Assembly (NCBI GenBank): GCA_963663135.2
Contig: CAXXRM010000004.1
Coordinates: forward strand, 124,001 to 188,000
DNA length: 64,000 nt
From: Io17-Chloro-G2 sp963663135
GTDB lineage: Bacteria; Chloroflexota; Dehalococcoidia; Lucifugimonadales; UBA3495
Direction of reading: 5' to 3'
Below the pieces are notes generated by a model. The model did no database searches. It had not been told where the DNA came from and was given only the letters and a program-made list of their open reading frames with translations. Shown piece after piece: positions 52,821 through 61,606 of this stretch; the stretch's first letter is position 1, and the number at the start of each line of letters is the position of its first letter. The translations under genes were made by a program, and so were the position numbers.

Positions 52821-54881
52821 ATGGAATCCATAATCGTGGCTCTAGCCGCCGGGGTTGTGGCGTTGTTGTTTGCCCTGGGCATGGCGATTAGGGTCTTGCG
52901 CGCCAATCCTGGAAACGAGCGGATGCAGGACATTGGCGCCGCGATTAGCGAGGGCGCCAACGCTTTCCTGCGCCGTGAGTACATCGTCTTGCTGCCCTTT
53001 GTGGTGGTGGTTGCGGTCGTGCTGTGGGTGCTCATCGACTGGTATACCCTGGACTCCGTGGTCCCCAAGACCGCGATCGCATATCTGGCCGGAACTCTGT
53101 GTTCGGCTTCGGCCGGGTTCATTGGGATGTTCGTGGCGGTGCGGGCCAACACCCGGACTGCGGCGGCGGCAATGAGGGGTCTGAACCCGGCGCTGCGGGT
53201 GGCGTTTTCCAGCGGCTCGGTGATGGGGATAAGCGTGGTGGGCATTGGCCTGCTGGGAGTCACCATCCTTTACGTCATCTTCCAAGACATTGGCATCGTG
53301 GCCGGGTTCGGTTTGGGAGCCAGTTCGATAGCCCTTTTCGCCAGGGTTGGCGGCGGAATTTTCACCAAGGCCGCCGACGTTGGGACCGACTTGGTAGGTA
53401 AGGTGGAGGCGGGAATCCCGGAAGACGATCCCCGGAACCCCGGAGTGATTGCGGACAACGTGGGGGATAACGTTGGCGACGTGGCCGGAATGGGCGCAGA
53501 CCTTTTTGAGTCCTACGTCAGTTCTATCATAGCAGCCATAGCCTTGGCGGCCGCCGCTACAACCGCCGGAGGATCGCTCCTGGGTTGGAACGCCAATCAG
53601 TTGGTTTTGCCTTTGATGCTCGCCGGAGCGGGCATCGTCGCGGCCATCCTGGGCACGTTTGTGGTTCGCAGCGGGGAAACCGCAGATTTCGGCCAACTGC
53701 TTTGGTCGCTCCGGCGGGGTATATTCGCTTCGGCGGCGCTGTTGGCGGTGTTCGCCCTGGTGATCGTGTGGACCTTGGACATGCAGTTTGAGTGGTTCTG
53801 GGCTATCCTGGTCGGCCTGGTTGCCGGTTTGGTCATCGGCCTTTCCACCGAGTACTACACCTCCTACGACTACAATCCGGTCAAGCAGGTTGCGGAAACC
53901 TCTCAGACCGGAGCGGCGACGGTAATGATCAGCGGCATTGCCACCGGAATGGTGAGCACGGTGATCCCCGTTATCGCCATCGGGTTGACCATTCTAATTG
54001 CCTTTGAATTGGCGGATTTTTATGGCGTGGCCCTGGCAGGGGTCGGCTTGCTCTCCACACTGGGCATTACCCTGGCCACCGATGCCTACGGTCCCGTGGC
54101 CGACAATGCCGGCGGGATTGCGGAGCAGGCGCAGTTGGCGCCGGAAGTGCGGGAACGCACTGACGCCCTCGATGCTTTGGGAAACACCACCGCGGCTACG
54201 GGCAAAGGTTTCGCCATCGGCTCGGCGGCCCTGACCTCCCTGGCCCTGCTGGCGGCATACGCCGAAGCATCCGGTCTGAGGGGTGAGGCCGTTTCCCAAG
54301 GGATAAACCTGCTCAACCACACTACGTTGGTTGGGCTGTTAATCGGCGCCATGTTGCCCTTCCTGTTTGCGGCCTTCACCATGAAAGCTGTGGGCCGCGC
54401 CGCCTTCTCCATTGTTAACGAAGTGCGGCGGCAGTTCCGAGAGATTCCCGGAATCATGGAGGGAACCGGCAGGCCGGATTACGCTCGTTGCGTTGCCATA
54501 AGCACCGACGGAGCGCTGAAGGAAATGGTTGTGCCGGGGTTGATGGCCGTCGTTGCGCCCGTTGCCTGTGGTTTCATCCTGGGCACTCAGGCGCTGGGCG
54601 GTCTGTTGATCGGGTCGGTGGGAGCGGGATTCATGCTGGCTATCATGATGGCCACTGCCGGCGGCGCCTGGGACAACGCGAAGAAGTACGTCGAACTGGG
54701 TAACTACGGGGGCAAGGGGTCAGAAGCGCACAAGGCCGCGGTTGAAGGCGATTTGGTTGGCGACCCGTTCAAAGACACGTCCGGGCCATCGCTGAACATA
54801 TTGTTGAAGCTGATGGCGATCGTTTCCCTGGTGTTCGCGCCGGTCTTCCTGCAAGTGAGCCCGTTAATCGACCGAATTTAA
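52821..54881 (+). CDS. hppA: Membrane-bound ion-translocating pyrophosphatase, K+-dependent type
   Basis: HppA hydrolyses pyrophosphate and pumps H+ or Na+ outward. The 686-aa protein has about 16 membrane segments. The catalytic loops include KAADVGTDLVGKVEAGIPED, DNVGDNVGDVAGMGADLFES and the C-terminal GGAWDNAKKYVE. The K+ dependence site reads GNTTAATGKG; Ala at that position (rather than Lys in GNTTKA) marks K+-dependent enzymes. Whether H+ or Na+ is moved cannot be decided by eye. GAGAGG precedes the ATG. A single-gene unit with its own promoter is likely. Confidence 0.97.
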   Translation: MESIIVALAAGVVALLFALGMAIRVLRANPGNERMQDIGAAISEGANAFLRREYIVLLPFVVVVAVVLWVLIDWYTLDSVVPKTAIAYLAGTLCSASAGFIGMFVAVRANTRTAAAAMRGLNPALRVAFSSGSVMGISVVGIGLLGVTILYVIFQDIGIVAGFGLGASSIALFARVGGGIFTKAADVGTDLVGKVEAGIPEDDPRNPGVIADNVGDNVGDVAGMGADLFESYVSSIIAAIALAAAATTAGGSLLGWNANQLVLPLMLAGAGIVAAILGTFVVRSGETADFGQLLWSLRRGIFASAALLAVFALVIVWTLDMQFEWFWAILVGLVAGLVIGLSTEYYTSYDYNPVKQVAETSQTGAATVMISGIATGMVSTVIPVIAIGLTILIAFELADFYGVALAGVGLLSTLGITLATDAYGPVADNAGGIAEQAQLAPEVRERTDALDALGNTTAATGKGFAIGSAALTSLALLAAYAEASGLRGEAVSQGINLLNHTTLVGLLIGAMLPFLFAAFTMKAVGRAAFSIVNEVRRQFREIPGIMEGTGRPDYARCVAISTDGALKEMVVPGLMAVVAPVACGFILGTQALGGLLIGSVGAGFMLAIMMATAGGAWDNAKKYVELGNYGGKGSEAHKAAVEGDLVGDPFKDTSGPSLNILLKLMAIVSLVFAPVFLQVSPLIDRI

Positions 54882-55390
54882 ACGGCTGGGGTCGCAACAC
54901 GACTATCGCATTCTAAGACTGGGGGACTCGCGGAAGCCGACTACATCAAAACGTTGGTGCTGCGGTGCTGCCGTGTTCGCCGGTTCCCTGCGCCGTTATT
55001 GCTTCGAAAATACGCCTATTTCCATCCTCATTTGCGGCCTGCGCAAAGCCATCCGTCATTCTCGCCTCAGCGGGAATCCAGAGCCCTTTTTGTCCTTTAA
55101 GTAGGCTCTGGTGTCCAGGGCATAGTCATGCGGCAAGGCGGGCGGAGGGACGAGGAATGCCTACACCTGGCGCTTCCCCGTTAGCATAAGTGTTTAGGTG
55201 CACGGACAGGGCTCTGGATTCCCGCTGCGGCGAGAATGACCAGTGTCGGACAAAAGCCGATCAGGCAACACTTCGGATGGAAGATTCGCCCGTCACATTA
55301 GAATGAGTCTGCTGTGGGGCCGCACCCGCCGGAGCGACAATTGAATGCAAAGGGCGGAATCAGCGCCGGCAGGACCCGGGATTCCCGGCG
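54882..55390. other. Gap with repeat element, hppA / phosphoesterase
   Basis: About 509 bp without a supported gene. The middle is occupied by the inverted-pair repeat at 55055-55240. No clear hppA terminator was seen in 54882-55050, and nothing further was recognised in 55241-55390. Confidence 0.5.
55055..55240. repeat. MITE-like element with 33-bp terminal inverted repeats
   Basis: The ends 55055-55087 and 55208-55240 are inverted copies with a single mismatch over 33 nt. The outer ends read GTCATTCTCGCC. About 120 bp of unrelated, non-coding sequence lie between. Same family as 52524-52697, 59557-59589 and 9239-9259. Confidence 0.88.
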
Positions 55391-55966
55391 CTAGCGGCCC
55401 AACGTCTCCAGGCTCACCAGCCGGGCGGTGACAACCCCTTCGGTGACTTCCATAAGTCCGATGGTGCCCAGGGCGCCCGCGCTATGGCGGCGGCCCGGGT
55501 AGGTGGGGCTTCCCGGGTTGACCAATAAGACGGCGTCATAGGTCGCAACCATCTCTTCGTGGGTGTCTCCAAAGACCACCGCGTCCACGCGCCTGCCAAA
55601 CTTTTTGGCCAGCAAGTCCCGCGGAGACCCGGAAGGAAAGTCCAAGCCGGGTTCCAGGGTGTTGTCCAGGTTGGGAACGATTCGCGGCCCCGGCCACTGA
55701 ATGTCGTGAACCAGGCCGATGGCTGCGCCTTCAACATCGACCACTCGGGTAGTGTGGGCCAGGCGGTCCCCAGGCTCAGTTGGGTCTTCGTAACCCCGCA
55801 CCGCCAGCACCGGAGCTATTGTTTCCAGGTAGTCCAGCACCCCGAGGCACTCCAGGTCGCCGGCGTGCAGGATGAGGTCCACGCCATCCAGTGACCTCAA
55901 GAGCTTTTCGGGGAGATTGCGGCCGCTTCCCGCGGCGTGGGTGTCGGAGACCAGCCCGATTTTCAT
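55391..55966 (-). CDS. YfcE/MJ0936-type small metallophosphoesterase
   Basis: The 191-aa protein has the compact phosphodiesterase fold: MKIGLVSDTHAAGSG (D-x-H), LILHAGDLECLGV (GD-x-E variant of GD-x-x-D), AVRGYED (in place of the usual RGNCD), VVFGDTHEEM (GH replaced by GDTHEE) and LLVNPGSPTYPGRR. Relatives hydrolyse phosphodiesters or cyclic nucleotides. Loss of the Asn of GNxD and of one His may alter activity. The ATG at 55966 overlaps the monooxygenase stop as ATGA, giving translational coupling. Confidence 0.88.
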   Translation of the reverse strand: MKIGLVSDTHAAGSGRNLPEKLLRSLDGVDLILHAGDLECLGVLDYLETIAPVLAVRGYEDPTEPGDRLAHTTRVVDVEGAAIGLVHDIQWPGPRIVPNLDNTLEPGLDFPSGSPRDLLAKKFGRRVDAVVFGDTHEEMVATYDAVLLVNPGSPTYPGRRHSAGALGTIGLMEVTEGVVTARLVSLETLGR

Positions 55967-56994
55967 CCCTGGGAGGCCGCGCCCGGCGCCAGGGCTTCCA
56001 CCGTCCGGAGGATACCGGGCAATGCAGAACCGTGGGGGAAGGTAATCACCGGCATGTCGACCCCGTTGGCTCGGAACCGGTCCAGTTTGGTTCGGCAGGA
56101 AGGTGCGTCCCCCAAAACGGCGATTCCGTCCAATAGATGGTCGGAGATAGCCTCGGCGGCTTGCCCGCGCTCCCGGGCCGCCCACGCTTCGCGCACTGCG
56201 TCCGCTTCGGCTTGGAATCCGGACCGGCGGAACAGGTCATAGTAGTAGGTCCCCATACCGCCGATGTAGTAGGCCATGTGGGCCCTGACCTGGTTCTTCA
56301 CGTCCGCCAATTCGTCGGGGTCTTCCGTCGTGTAGCACATGATCTGGGGCGCCACGGTTATGTCGGACATGTCCCTTCCCGCGGCGGCGGCAGCCCGGGC
56401 GATGGGTTCTTTCAATTCCGGCACCTTGTCCCGATGCAGCCAGATCGGCAGCCAACCGTCGGCCAGCCGCCCGGTCAATTCCAGGTTCTTGGGGCCGAGG
56501 CTTGCCAAGTATATGGGGACCCGACTCTGCACCGGGGCAATCCCCAGCCGGAACCGGGACAACTCGAAAGAACGCCCCTTAAAGTTGACTGGCTCTCCGC
56601 TTAGGGCTTGGCGGACGATCTGGATGTACTCCTCGGTCCGCTGCAGGGGGCGTTGGTAGGGCATTCCGTGCCAGTTTTCGATCACTATGCGGCCGCTGGT
56701 GCCCAGCCCCAAAGTGGCCCGGCCGTTAGAAATTTGGTCCAGGGAAGCGATGCTTTGGGCAATGAGGGCCGGAGTCCGGCTGAACACCGGCAGAATGCCC
56801 GAGCCCACCCTGATGTTTTTGGTGTGACACGCCACGGCGGTTAGGACGGTAAGCGCATCCGTCCCCCAGGACTCGCCGCTGAAAAAAGTGTGGTAACCCA
56901 ACTCGTCGGCAAGTCGGGTAACCGAAACCAGGTCTTCGTTGGCGGTTTCAGAACCAACTCGGTACGGGTTGAATGCTAAGGCAATATCCGGCAT
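55963..56994 (-). CDS. Luciferase-like (LLM) monooxygenase, F420-type
   Basis: The 343-aa TIM-barrel begins MPDIALAFNPYRVGS and has LADELGYHTFFSGESWGTD, GSGILPVFSRTPALIAQSI, NGRATLGLGTSGRIVIENWHG and VPIYLASLGPKNLELTGRLADGW, matching F420-dependent tetrahydromethanopterin-reductase-like enzymes. The start is placed at ATG 56994; the frame continues to 57123 only through a tandem repeat that encodes SNYHPS-like units. It is coupled to the small phosphoesterase by a 4-nt overlap. The substrate is unknown. Confidence 0.9.
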   Translation of the reverse strand: MPDIALAFNPYRVGSETANEDLVSVTRLADELGYHTFFSGESWGTDALTVLTAVACHTKNIRVGSGILPVFSRTPALIAQSIASLDQISNGRATLGLGTSGRIVIENWHGMPYQRPLQRTEEYIQIVRQALSGEPVNFKGRSFELSRFRLGIAPVQSRVPIYLASLGPKNLELTGRLADGWLPIWLHRDKVPELKEPIARAAAAAGRDMSDITVAPQIMCYTTEDPDELADVKNQVRAHMAYYIGGMGTYYYDLFRRSGFQAEADAVREAWAARERGQAAEAISDHLLDGIAVLGDAPSCRTKLDRFRANGVDMPVITFPHGSALPGILRTVEALAPGAASQG

Positions 56995-57025
56995 AAAAAA
57001 GCTCTGGTGACTCGACCGGTCACTC

Positions 57026-57104
57026 CGATGGTAATTTGACGGATGGTAATTTGACGACGGATGGTAATTTGACGACGGTAGTTTGGCGGATGGTAGTTTG
57101 GCGG
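57026..57104 (-). repeat. Degenerate 15/18-bp tandem repeats upstream of the third monooxygenase
   Basis: About five units based on GGATGGTAATTTGACGAC fill the gap between two minus-strand genes; later units read GGTAGTTTGG. Unit lengths are multiples of three, so the frame running into the monooxygenase stays open across the array. The array could change the leader or, if translated, add SNYHP repeats. Confidence 0.8.
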
Positions 57105-57680
57105 TTAGTTCCGGTTTTCCCACAGGGTGAAATAGTCAGGGGAATCGCTCTGCACCGCCTCGGCCAGGTCGTGGCTGCTCAAGTCCTTCAGGATGCGGTG
57201 CTCTTCCTGCACCAACCGGTTTAGCTCGGGTTCCCACTGGCTGGCCACCGACTTCCCTGACCGGTCTTGCAACAGGTCCTTCAGGCCGTCCAACACCAAC
57301 TGGCGGTGCATTTGCAGGGCTCCCCCGGTGATGATGTAAACCACCACGGTGGGGAAGTCTTCATCGTCGTCCAGGTGGACTCCCAGCCGCTCCAGGATGT
57401 AGGTCATAGCCGTTTCCCGCACGGCTTCTTCCAGGCGCATGGGGAGGTTGATCAGATGGGCGAAGGGGAAATCGCCCTGGTCCCGGACCGCGGCGGAGAT
57501 TTCCTCCTCGACGCTCTTGAAAAACTCGGGCGTGAAAATCTCGCTGGTGTCCATCAGCGTCACGTTGGGGCCGCCTTCACGCAGGTCCACGGTCAGAAAT
57601 TCCCTCAGGTGAGGAAATATGCATATCTGGATGTCGGACCGCTGCCCGCCGGGCAACGGTGAATCGAAAAGCTCGTCCAT
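57105..57680 (-). CDS. Hypothetical protein, 191 aa
   Basis: I do not recognise this acidic soluble protein. AAGGA stands just before the ATG at 57680. Visible parts are SDIQICIFPHLREFLTVDLRE, VEEEISAAVRDQGDFPFAHLINLP, a helix with ETAMTYILERLGV, DDDEDFPTVVVYIITGGALQ and a C-terminal LNRLVQEEHRILKDL helix. No catalytic motif or membrane segment is seen. It lies downstream of the GT20 gene on the same strand with a 112-bp gap and upstream of the monooxygenase gene. Confidence 0.7.
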   Translation of the reverse strand: MDELFDSPLPGGQRSDIQICIFPHLREFLTVDLREGGPNVTLMDTSEIFTPEFFKSVEEEISAAVRDQGDFPFAHLINLPMRLEEAVRETAMTYILERLGVHLDDDEDFPTVVVYIITGGALQMHRQLVLDGLKDLLQDRSGKSVASQWEPELNRLVQEEHRILKDLSSHDLAEAVQSDSPDYFTLWENRN

Positions 57681-57792
57681 TATTCCTTAGGGCTCCGGCG
57701 TAGTGGACTCCGGTGTGTTCGCCTTGAGGCTGACAATTCCAAAGGAGACCCGATGGGTCTTTCGAACCACCGGCGGAATTTCCTATTTCACT

Positions 57793-59283
57793 TTACATTA
57801 GTTTGGCCAGGTCTTCCAGTTGGCTTGAAATCCAATGAACAATGTCCTCCCGCGTGACCGAGTCGGTCAAAAACGCCGACATTTCCCGGCGTTTTTCCGG
57901 GGCCATGGTGATGGCCCGGTACAAAGCGTCCATTGTGCCCTCAACGTCGGTTGGGGAGATGGAGATGGCTCCCTTGGATAGTTGGTGATGGACTCCGCTG
58001 GTTTCAGATAACACCAGCACGCCGTCGCGGTTGTTCACCACAGGGCCTTCTTTGGCAACCAGATTCATGCCTTCGATGATGGTGTTAACCAGCAGGGCGT
58101 CATACAGCTTCATGCCCGCCACCGCCTGGGTGTAATTGTTTTCGATGAAGGTCTGGATTGGCTGCCAGCCGTCGTTCCCGTAGGTCTGGTTAACGTGAGT
58201 CACGGTTTGATGAATCTCATCCATGTACCGCTGGTATTGGCGGATGTGGGTGCGGGACGGAACCAGAAAAGCCAGAAAGTTCACCCGGCCTCTGAGTTCG
58301 GGATAACGGGAGAGCAGGAGGCCGAAAGCCTTGAAACCCCGGACGATGTTCCTGTTGGGTTCGGCTCGATCAACGCGGACAATGGTCATTTCATTGCATT
58401 GTTCGGCCAGCCCGGTCTCGTATTCCAGGGCCCTGGGAGAATTGGCAATGCCCTGGACCTCGGCGACGTTGATTGATAAGGGATAGGATTTCACCTGGGT
58501 CTTCTGGTCCCGCCAGACGACGCTTCCAGCCTTCCGGTCAACGCTCGCTTTGGGCAAGAATTCCTCCACCGTGTCCAGAAAGCTGCGGCAGTCCTGTGGC
58601 GATTGGAACCCGATAATGTCCGCGCGGCAGAGGGAAGAGCAGATGCGCTTCACCATGTAGTTGGGGATCATTTGCCAATAACGAGCCGCGGGCCACGGGA
58701 TGTGGACGTAGTGCTGGATGATCGCCGCTGGCAGTTCGCTGCGCAGAAATTCCGGCAACAGGTACAGGTGGTAATCATGCCCAAGGATAACCGGCGGCAA
58801 CGACGAGTTCCGGGCTTCTTCTACAATTGCCTTGGCGAAGGCCTGATTCACTGGGATGTAGCCGGTCTCCCAGGCGTCGTGGACGTTGGCGTCGACGTTG
58901 GGGTTGTAGGGTGGGTTCCACATGTAATGCTGGAGAAACCAGAGGAGGGGGTTGCACAGCACGTTGTAATACTTGTGGTAGACCCGGCGTTGGGTAACCA
59001 CGTAGCGAAGGTCTATCTTGTGCCCAGGAATGGGAGATTGGATGCTAGGGGCGGAGCCATTGCGGGACACCGCCCGGTCGCCTTCCCCCATGGCGCTGGC
59101 CACCCAGGTGAAATTGGCCAGTTGAGTCAGGCAATTGAATGCAGTTACGCCGCCGCCGCTTCCCCTTCTGCCCTCGGGGACTCCATCGGGGGTCAACAGG
59201 TGCTCGACCGGCCCCCGGTTGCTGGCCAGAATGAGGCGCCTCTTGCCAAGCACCTCATCGCATAGCTGCGTTAAATCGGCCAT
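57793..59283 (-). CDS. GT20 glycosyltransferase, trehalose-6-phosphate-synthase-like
   Basis: GT20 enzymes join a nucleotide sugar to a sugar phosphate. Typical parts: LILASNRGPVEH, VILGHDYHLYLLPEFLRS, YVHIPWPAARYWQMIP, RADIIGFQS and the donor-binding IIEGMNLVAKEGPVV, then GVLVLSETSGVH. The usual R-x-D-Y-x-K-G loop reads RVDRAEPNRNIVRGF, so the phosphate-contacting Lys is changed. It may make trehalose 6-phosphate, glucosylglycerol phosphate or a pseudo-disaccharide as VldE does. No trehalose phosphatase gene is adjacent. The ATG at 59283 gives 496 aa. Confidence 0.85.
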   Translation of the reverse strand: MADLTQLCDEVLGKRRLILASNRGPVEHLLTPDGVPEGRRGSGGGVTAFNCLTQLANFTWVASAMGEGDRAVSRNGSAPSIQSPIPGHKIDLRYVVTQRRVYHKYYNVLCNPLLWFLQHYMWNPPYNPNVDANVHDAWETGYIPVNQAFAKAIVEEARNSSLPPVILGHDYHLYLLPEFLRSELPAAIIQHYVHIPWPAARYWQMIPNYMVKRICSSLCRADIIGFQSPQDCRSFLDTVEEFLPKASVDRKAGSVVWRDQKTQVKSYPLSINVAEVQGIANSPRALEYETGLAEQCNEMTIVRVDRAEPNRNIVRGFKAFGLLLSRYPELRGRVNFLAFLVPSRTHIRQYQRYMDEIHQTVTHVNQTYGNDGWQPIQTFIENNYTQAVAGMKLYDALLVNTIIEGMNLVAKEGPVVNNRDGVLVLSETSGVHHQLSKGAISISPTDVEGTMDALYRAITMAPEKRREMSAFLTDSVTREDIVHWISSQLEDLAKLM

Positions 59284-59734
59284 GCCCACTTCCGGTTAAG
59301 CACTCGGGCGGTTCCCCGGTCACGACAGAAGGATGGAAGGGTCAAATCTTAAGGGGCGCGGAATCCAGGATGTCTAACTCGGTTACGGGATTGGCGGAGG
59401 GGGGCCGGGGATAGCGCGGATAATTTCAATGCTTGGGAGCCTCGATGCGGCGAACCGGAAGTTATCATTTGCCCTATGGGTTGTCAAGGAATGCCCCGGC
59501 GCGGGCCGTGCCTTCTAATTGTCTCCCGTCGTCATCGCCGCCGCCGCGCCCGCCGCGTCATTTTCGTCGCAACGGGAATCCAGAGCCCATTCCCTGTGCC
59601 AGCACGGTTATGCCAACGGGCAGGCCTGGCCCATAGACAGGCTGCTGGGGTTGTTTTCGCCGCTCGTTCATCCGCGGTTACGCCCGGCTAACTATTGTGG
59701 GACTGGTATACGCCGGCGCCTCGGCCCCGGAAAG
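59284..59734. other. Gap between GT20 and DUF3352-like genes
   Basis: About 450 bp with no supported gene. It contains one single copy of the dispersed 33-nt repeat (59557-59589). No -35/-10 pair for the GT20 gene was convincing. Confidence 0.45.
59557..59589 (+). repeat. Single copy of the dispersed 33-nt repeat
   Basis: GTCATTTTCGTCGCAACGGG followed by AATCCAGAGCCC matches the left ends at 52524 and 55055 with a few changes. No inverted partner is seen nearby. Confidence 0.75.
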
Positions 59735-61501
59735 CTACTCTCGCAGCGATAGGACGAAAGTAATCCGGACCTCTTCCTCGGTGACGGAACCGGCCCCGAG
59801 GAAGGCGCTGAGATGCTCGACCAGCGGGAGGACTTCCTCTTGGTAGCTAGATAATGCGTCATCCGTGAGAGCGCCTTCGATCATCTCGAAGATGCCCGCC
59901 AGGTTGAAGTAGGTCAGCCCCAGGGCGGGGTTGGGAGTCATTTTCCCCAGCCGGGAGAACTCCGGGTCCGATTCCAGCCGGTCCGCGTTACCCGATATCG
60001 CACCATGAAAATCCTCCAGGCCCTCAAAAGTGCTCCCAATGACTGCCCACTCATCCGTGACCACATACCCCGGCCTGTAATCCGACAATGGACCGCCCGC
60101 ATCATCCAAGTCCCAGGTGACTGCTTCCCAGTCTCCCAGCGCGGGCCGGTCAGTTTGCAGGCCGTCTTCCTCCAGTTTCCGGGCGATTTTATCGAGCGTC
60201 TGCCCGATTTTTTGAGGGTCCTCAACGCCCAACAGCAGCAAGGCTTGGATGGGGCCGGACAAGAGCTGGCCCGAGATGGTTCCAATGGAAATGTCGCTGG
60301 GAAGCAGCGCCAGGGCGACCTCGCCTGACAGTGGGTCTATCAGGTCGATCTCTACGTCGATGCCGGTAAACTCCAAGAACGTTCCCATCAAGATGTCGAA
60401 CCCCTCCGACCCATCGCCATCCAGGGATTCCCGTAAGCGCTTCCACTTCTCTGGGAATTCCAGGGTTGATAATAGTACGAGCGTATTCGCCGGCAGTCCC
60501 AGCACATTCGAGGTGACCGGATCCGGTCCAATGGCTTTTGCCGATTCCAGCCGGTCTGAGGGGTCCATTACCAACGCTTCGGGAGGGGTCTCCGCTACAA
60601 AATCGACTCGGAAACCAAGGTCTACGAAAGAGGCAGAGGCCGCAATGAATTCGGGTGTATTTCCCAGCACATTCGAGGTGACCTGATCCGGTCCAATGGA
60701 TCCCAGGATGGGCCCGTAGCCAAGGCCAAGGACGTCTAAGACCTCCCTCGCCCGTACATACAAGAACACGACCCTGGCGGTGGCCAGAGACTCCCGCGCC
60801 GCCATGAAATCAGCGTTCTTGGCCAGTGACGTTGATGGCGGAGCCAACAGGTTGCCGACCATTTCCTCGATAGTGGCTGCACTGCTTGCGATGAGCAAAT
60901 ACTCCTCTGTCACACCTACGGCCGGCTTATCATCGTGAGTGTGCTCCCAGAGCTGTGCGCCCCGGTAGCTGCGGCTGTCATAGCCCTGATTGTCTGCGAG
61001 TGATTCAACCAGGGTATCTGTCATGGTATCTGTGAAACGCATCTCTGGGCCACGATTGTATTGTAGTGATTTGACCAGCGTATCTGCGAAATCAATGGCG
61101 GTGTCCCGGTCCCTGGAATGCGCCAACAAGACCCACTCCGGCGCATCCGGGTCTGGATTGAGAAGGGCGAAGGAGATGCTTGTGCCCAGCCATGGGGACA
61201 CATTGTCAATGGGGTGAAAGCCGAATTCCTTTTCGAGATCATCCAGAATCAGGTCCCGCCTTTCGAGGAAGCCCTCGGTTTGCAGCACGCCCAGAAAATC
61301 CCTGGCGGACCTTATCTGGCCTATGCCGGGACGAAGATTGACGGACAGGTACACCGGCGCGTCCGAGGGTATGAACTTAGCGGTCGCCTCTCCCGGGAGG
61401 CTGACGAAGCGGAAATAAAAGAAGAATGCCCCACCGGCGACAATTGCCGCTAGGACCAAAACCGCCGCGCCGGCGAACAAAAAACGCCGTTTGCTACTCA
61501 A
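59735..61501 (-). CDS. Membrane-anchored DUF3352-like protein
   Basis: The 588-aa protein has one N-terminal membrane segment (FLFAGAAVLVLAAIVAGG) and a large outside part typical of DUF3352: FIPSDAPVYLSVNLRPG, WLGTSISFALL, a central LVLLSTLEFPEKW and a repeat of that layout in the second half (PDWEAV-like GDWEAVTWDL, NPALGLTYFNLAG). Function is unknown. A TTG at 61501 starts it. Two short DNA duplications occur inside: 60498-60534 with 60663-60699 (37 nt, one mismatch, coding IGPDxVTSNVLG) and 60999-61020 with 61065-61086. Confidence 0.82.
   Translation of the reverse strand: MSSKRRFLFAGAAVLVLAAIVAGGAFFFYFRFVSLPGEATAKFIPSDAPVYLSVNLRPGIGQIRSARDFLGVLQTEGFLERRDLILDDLEKEFGFHPIDNVSPWLGTSISFALLNPDPDAPEWVLLAHSRDRDTAIDFADTLVKSLQYNRGPEMRFTDTMTDTLVESLADNQGYDSRSYRGAQLWEHTHDDKPAVGVTEEYLLIASSAATIEEMVGNLLAPPSTSLAKNADFMAARESLATARVVFLYVRAREVLDVLGLGYGPILGSIGPDQVTSNVLGNTPEFIAASASFVDLGFRVDFVAETPPEALVMDPSDRLESAKAIGPDPVTSNVLGLPANTLVLLSTLEFPEKWKRLRESLDGDGSEGFDILMGTFLEFTGIDVEIDLIDPLSGEVALALLPSDISIGTISGQLLSGPIQALLLLGVEDPQKIGQTLDKIARKLEEDGLQTDRPALGDWEAVTWDLDDAGGPLSDYRPGYVVTDEWAVIGSTFEGLEDFHGAISGNADRLESDPEFSRLGKMTPNPALGLTYFNLAGIFEMIEGALTDDALSSYQEEVLPLVEHLSAFLGAGSVTEEEVRITFVLSLRE
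60498..60699. repeat. 37-nt direct repeat pair inside the DUF3352-like gene
   Basis: 60498-60534 and 60663-60699 are identical except for one base (165 bp apart). Both encode IGPDxVTSNVLG on the minus strand. The near-identity within a divergent protein points to recent duplication or gene conversion. Confidence 0.85.
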
Positions 61502-61606
61502 TAGCTTTACTTTCCCAAGAGTCCGTTAGTGGGATCGTCGAATGGTGGACTTGGTGTGGACTGCTTTGCCGCAACACGCCGTTGCACCCGACGCGAGAAT
61601 CGTCTG

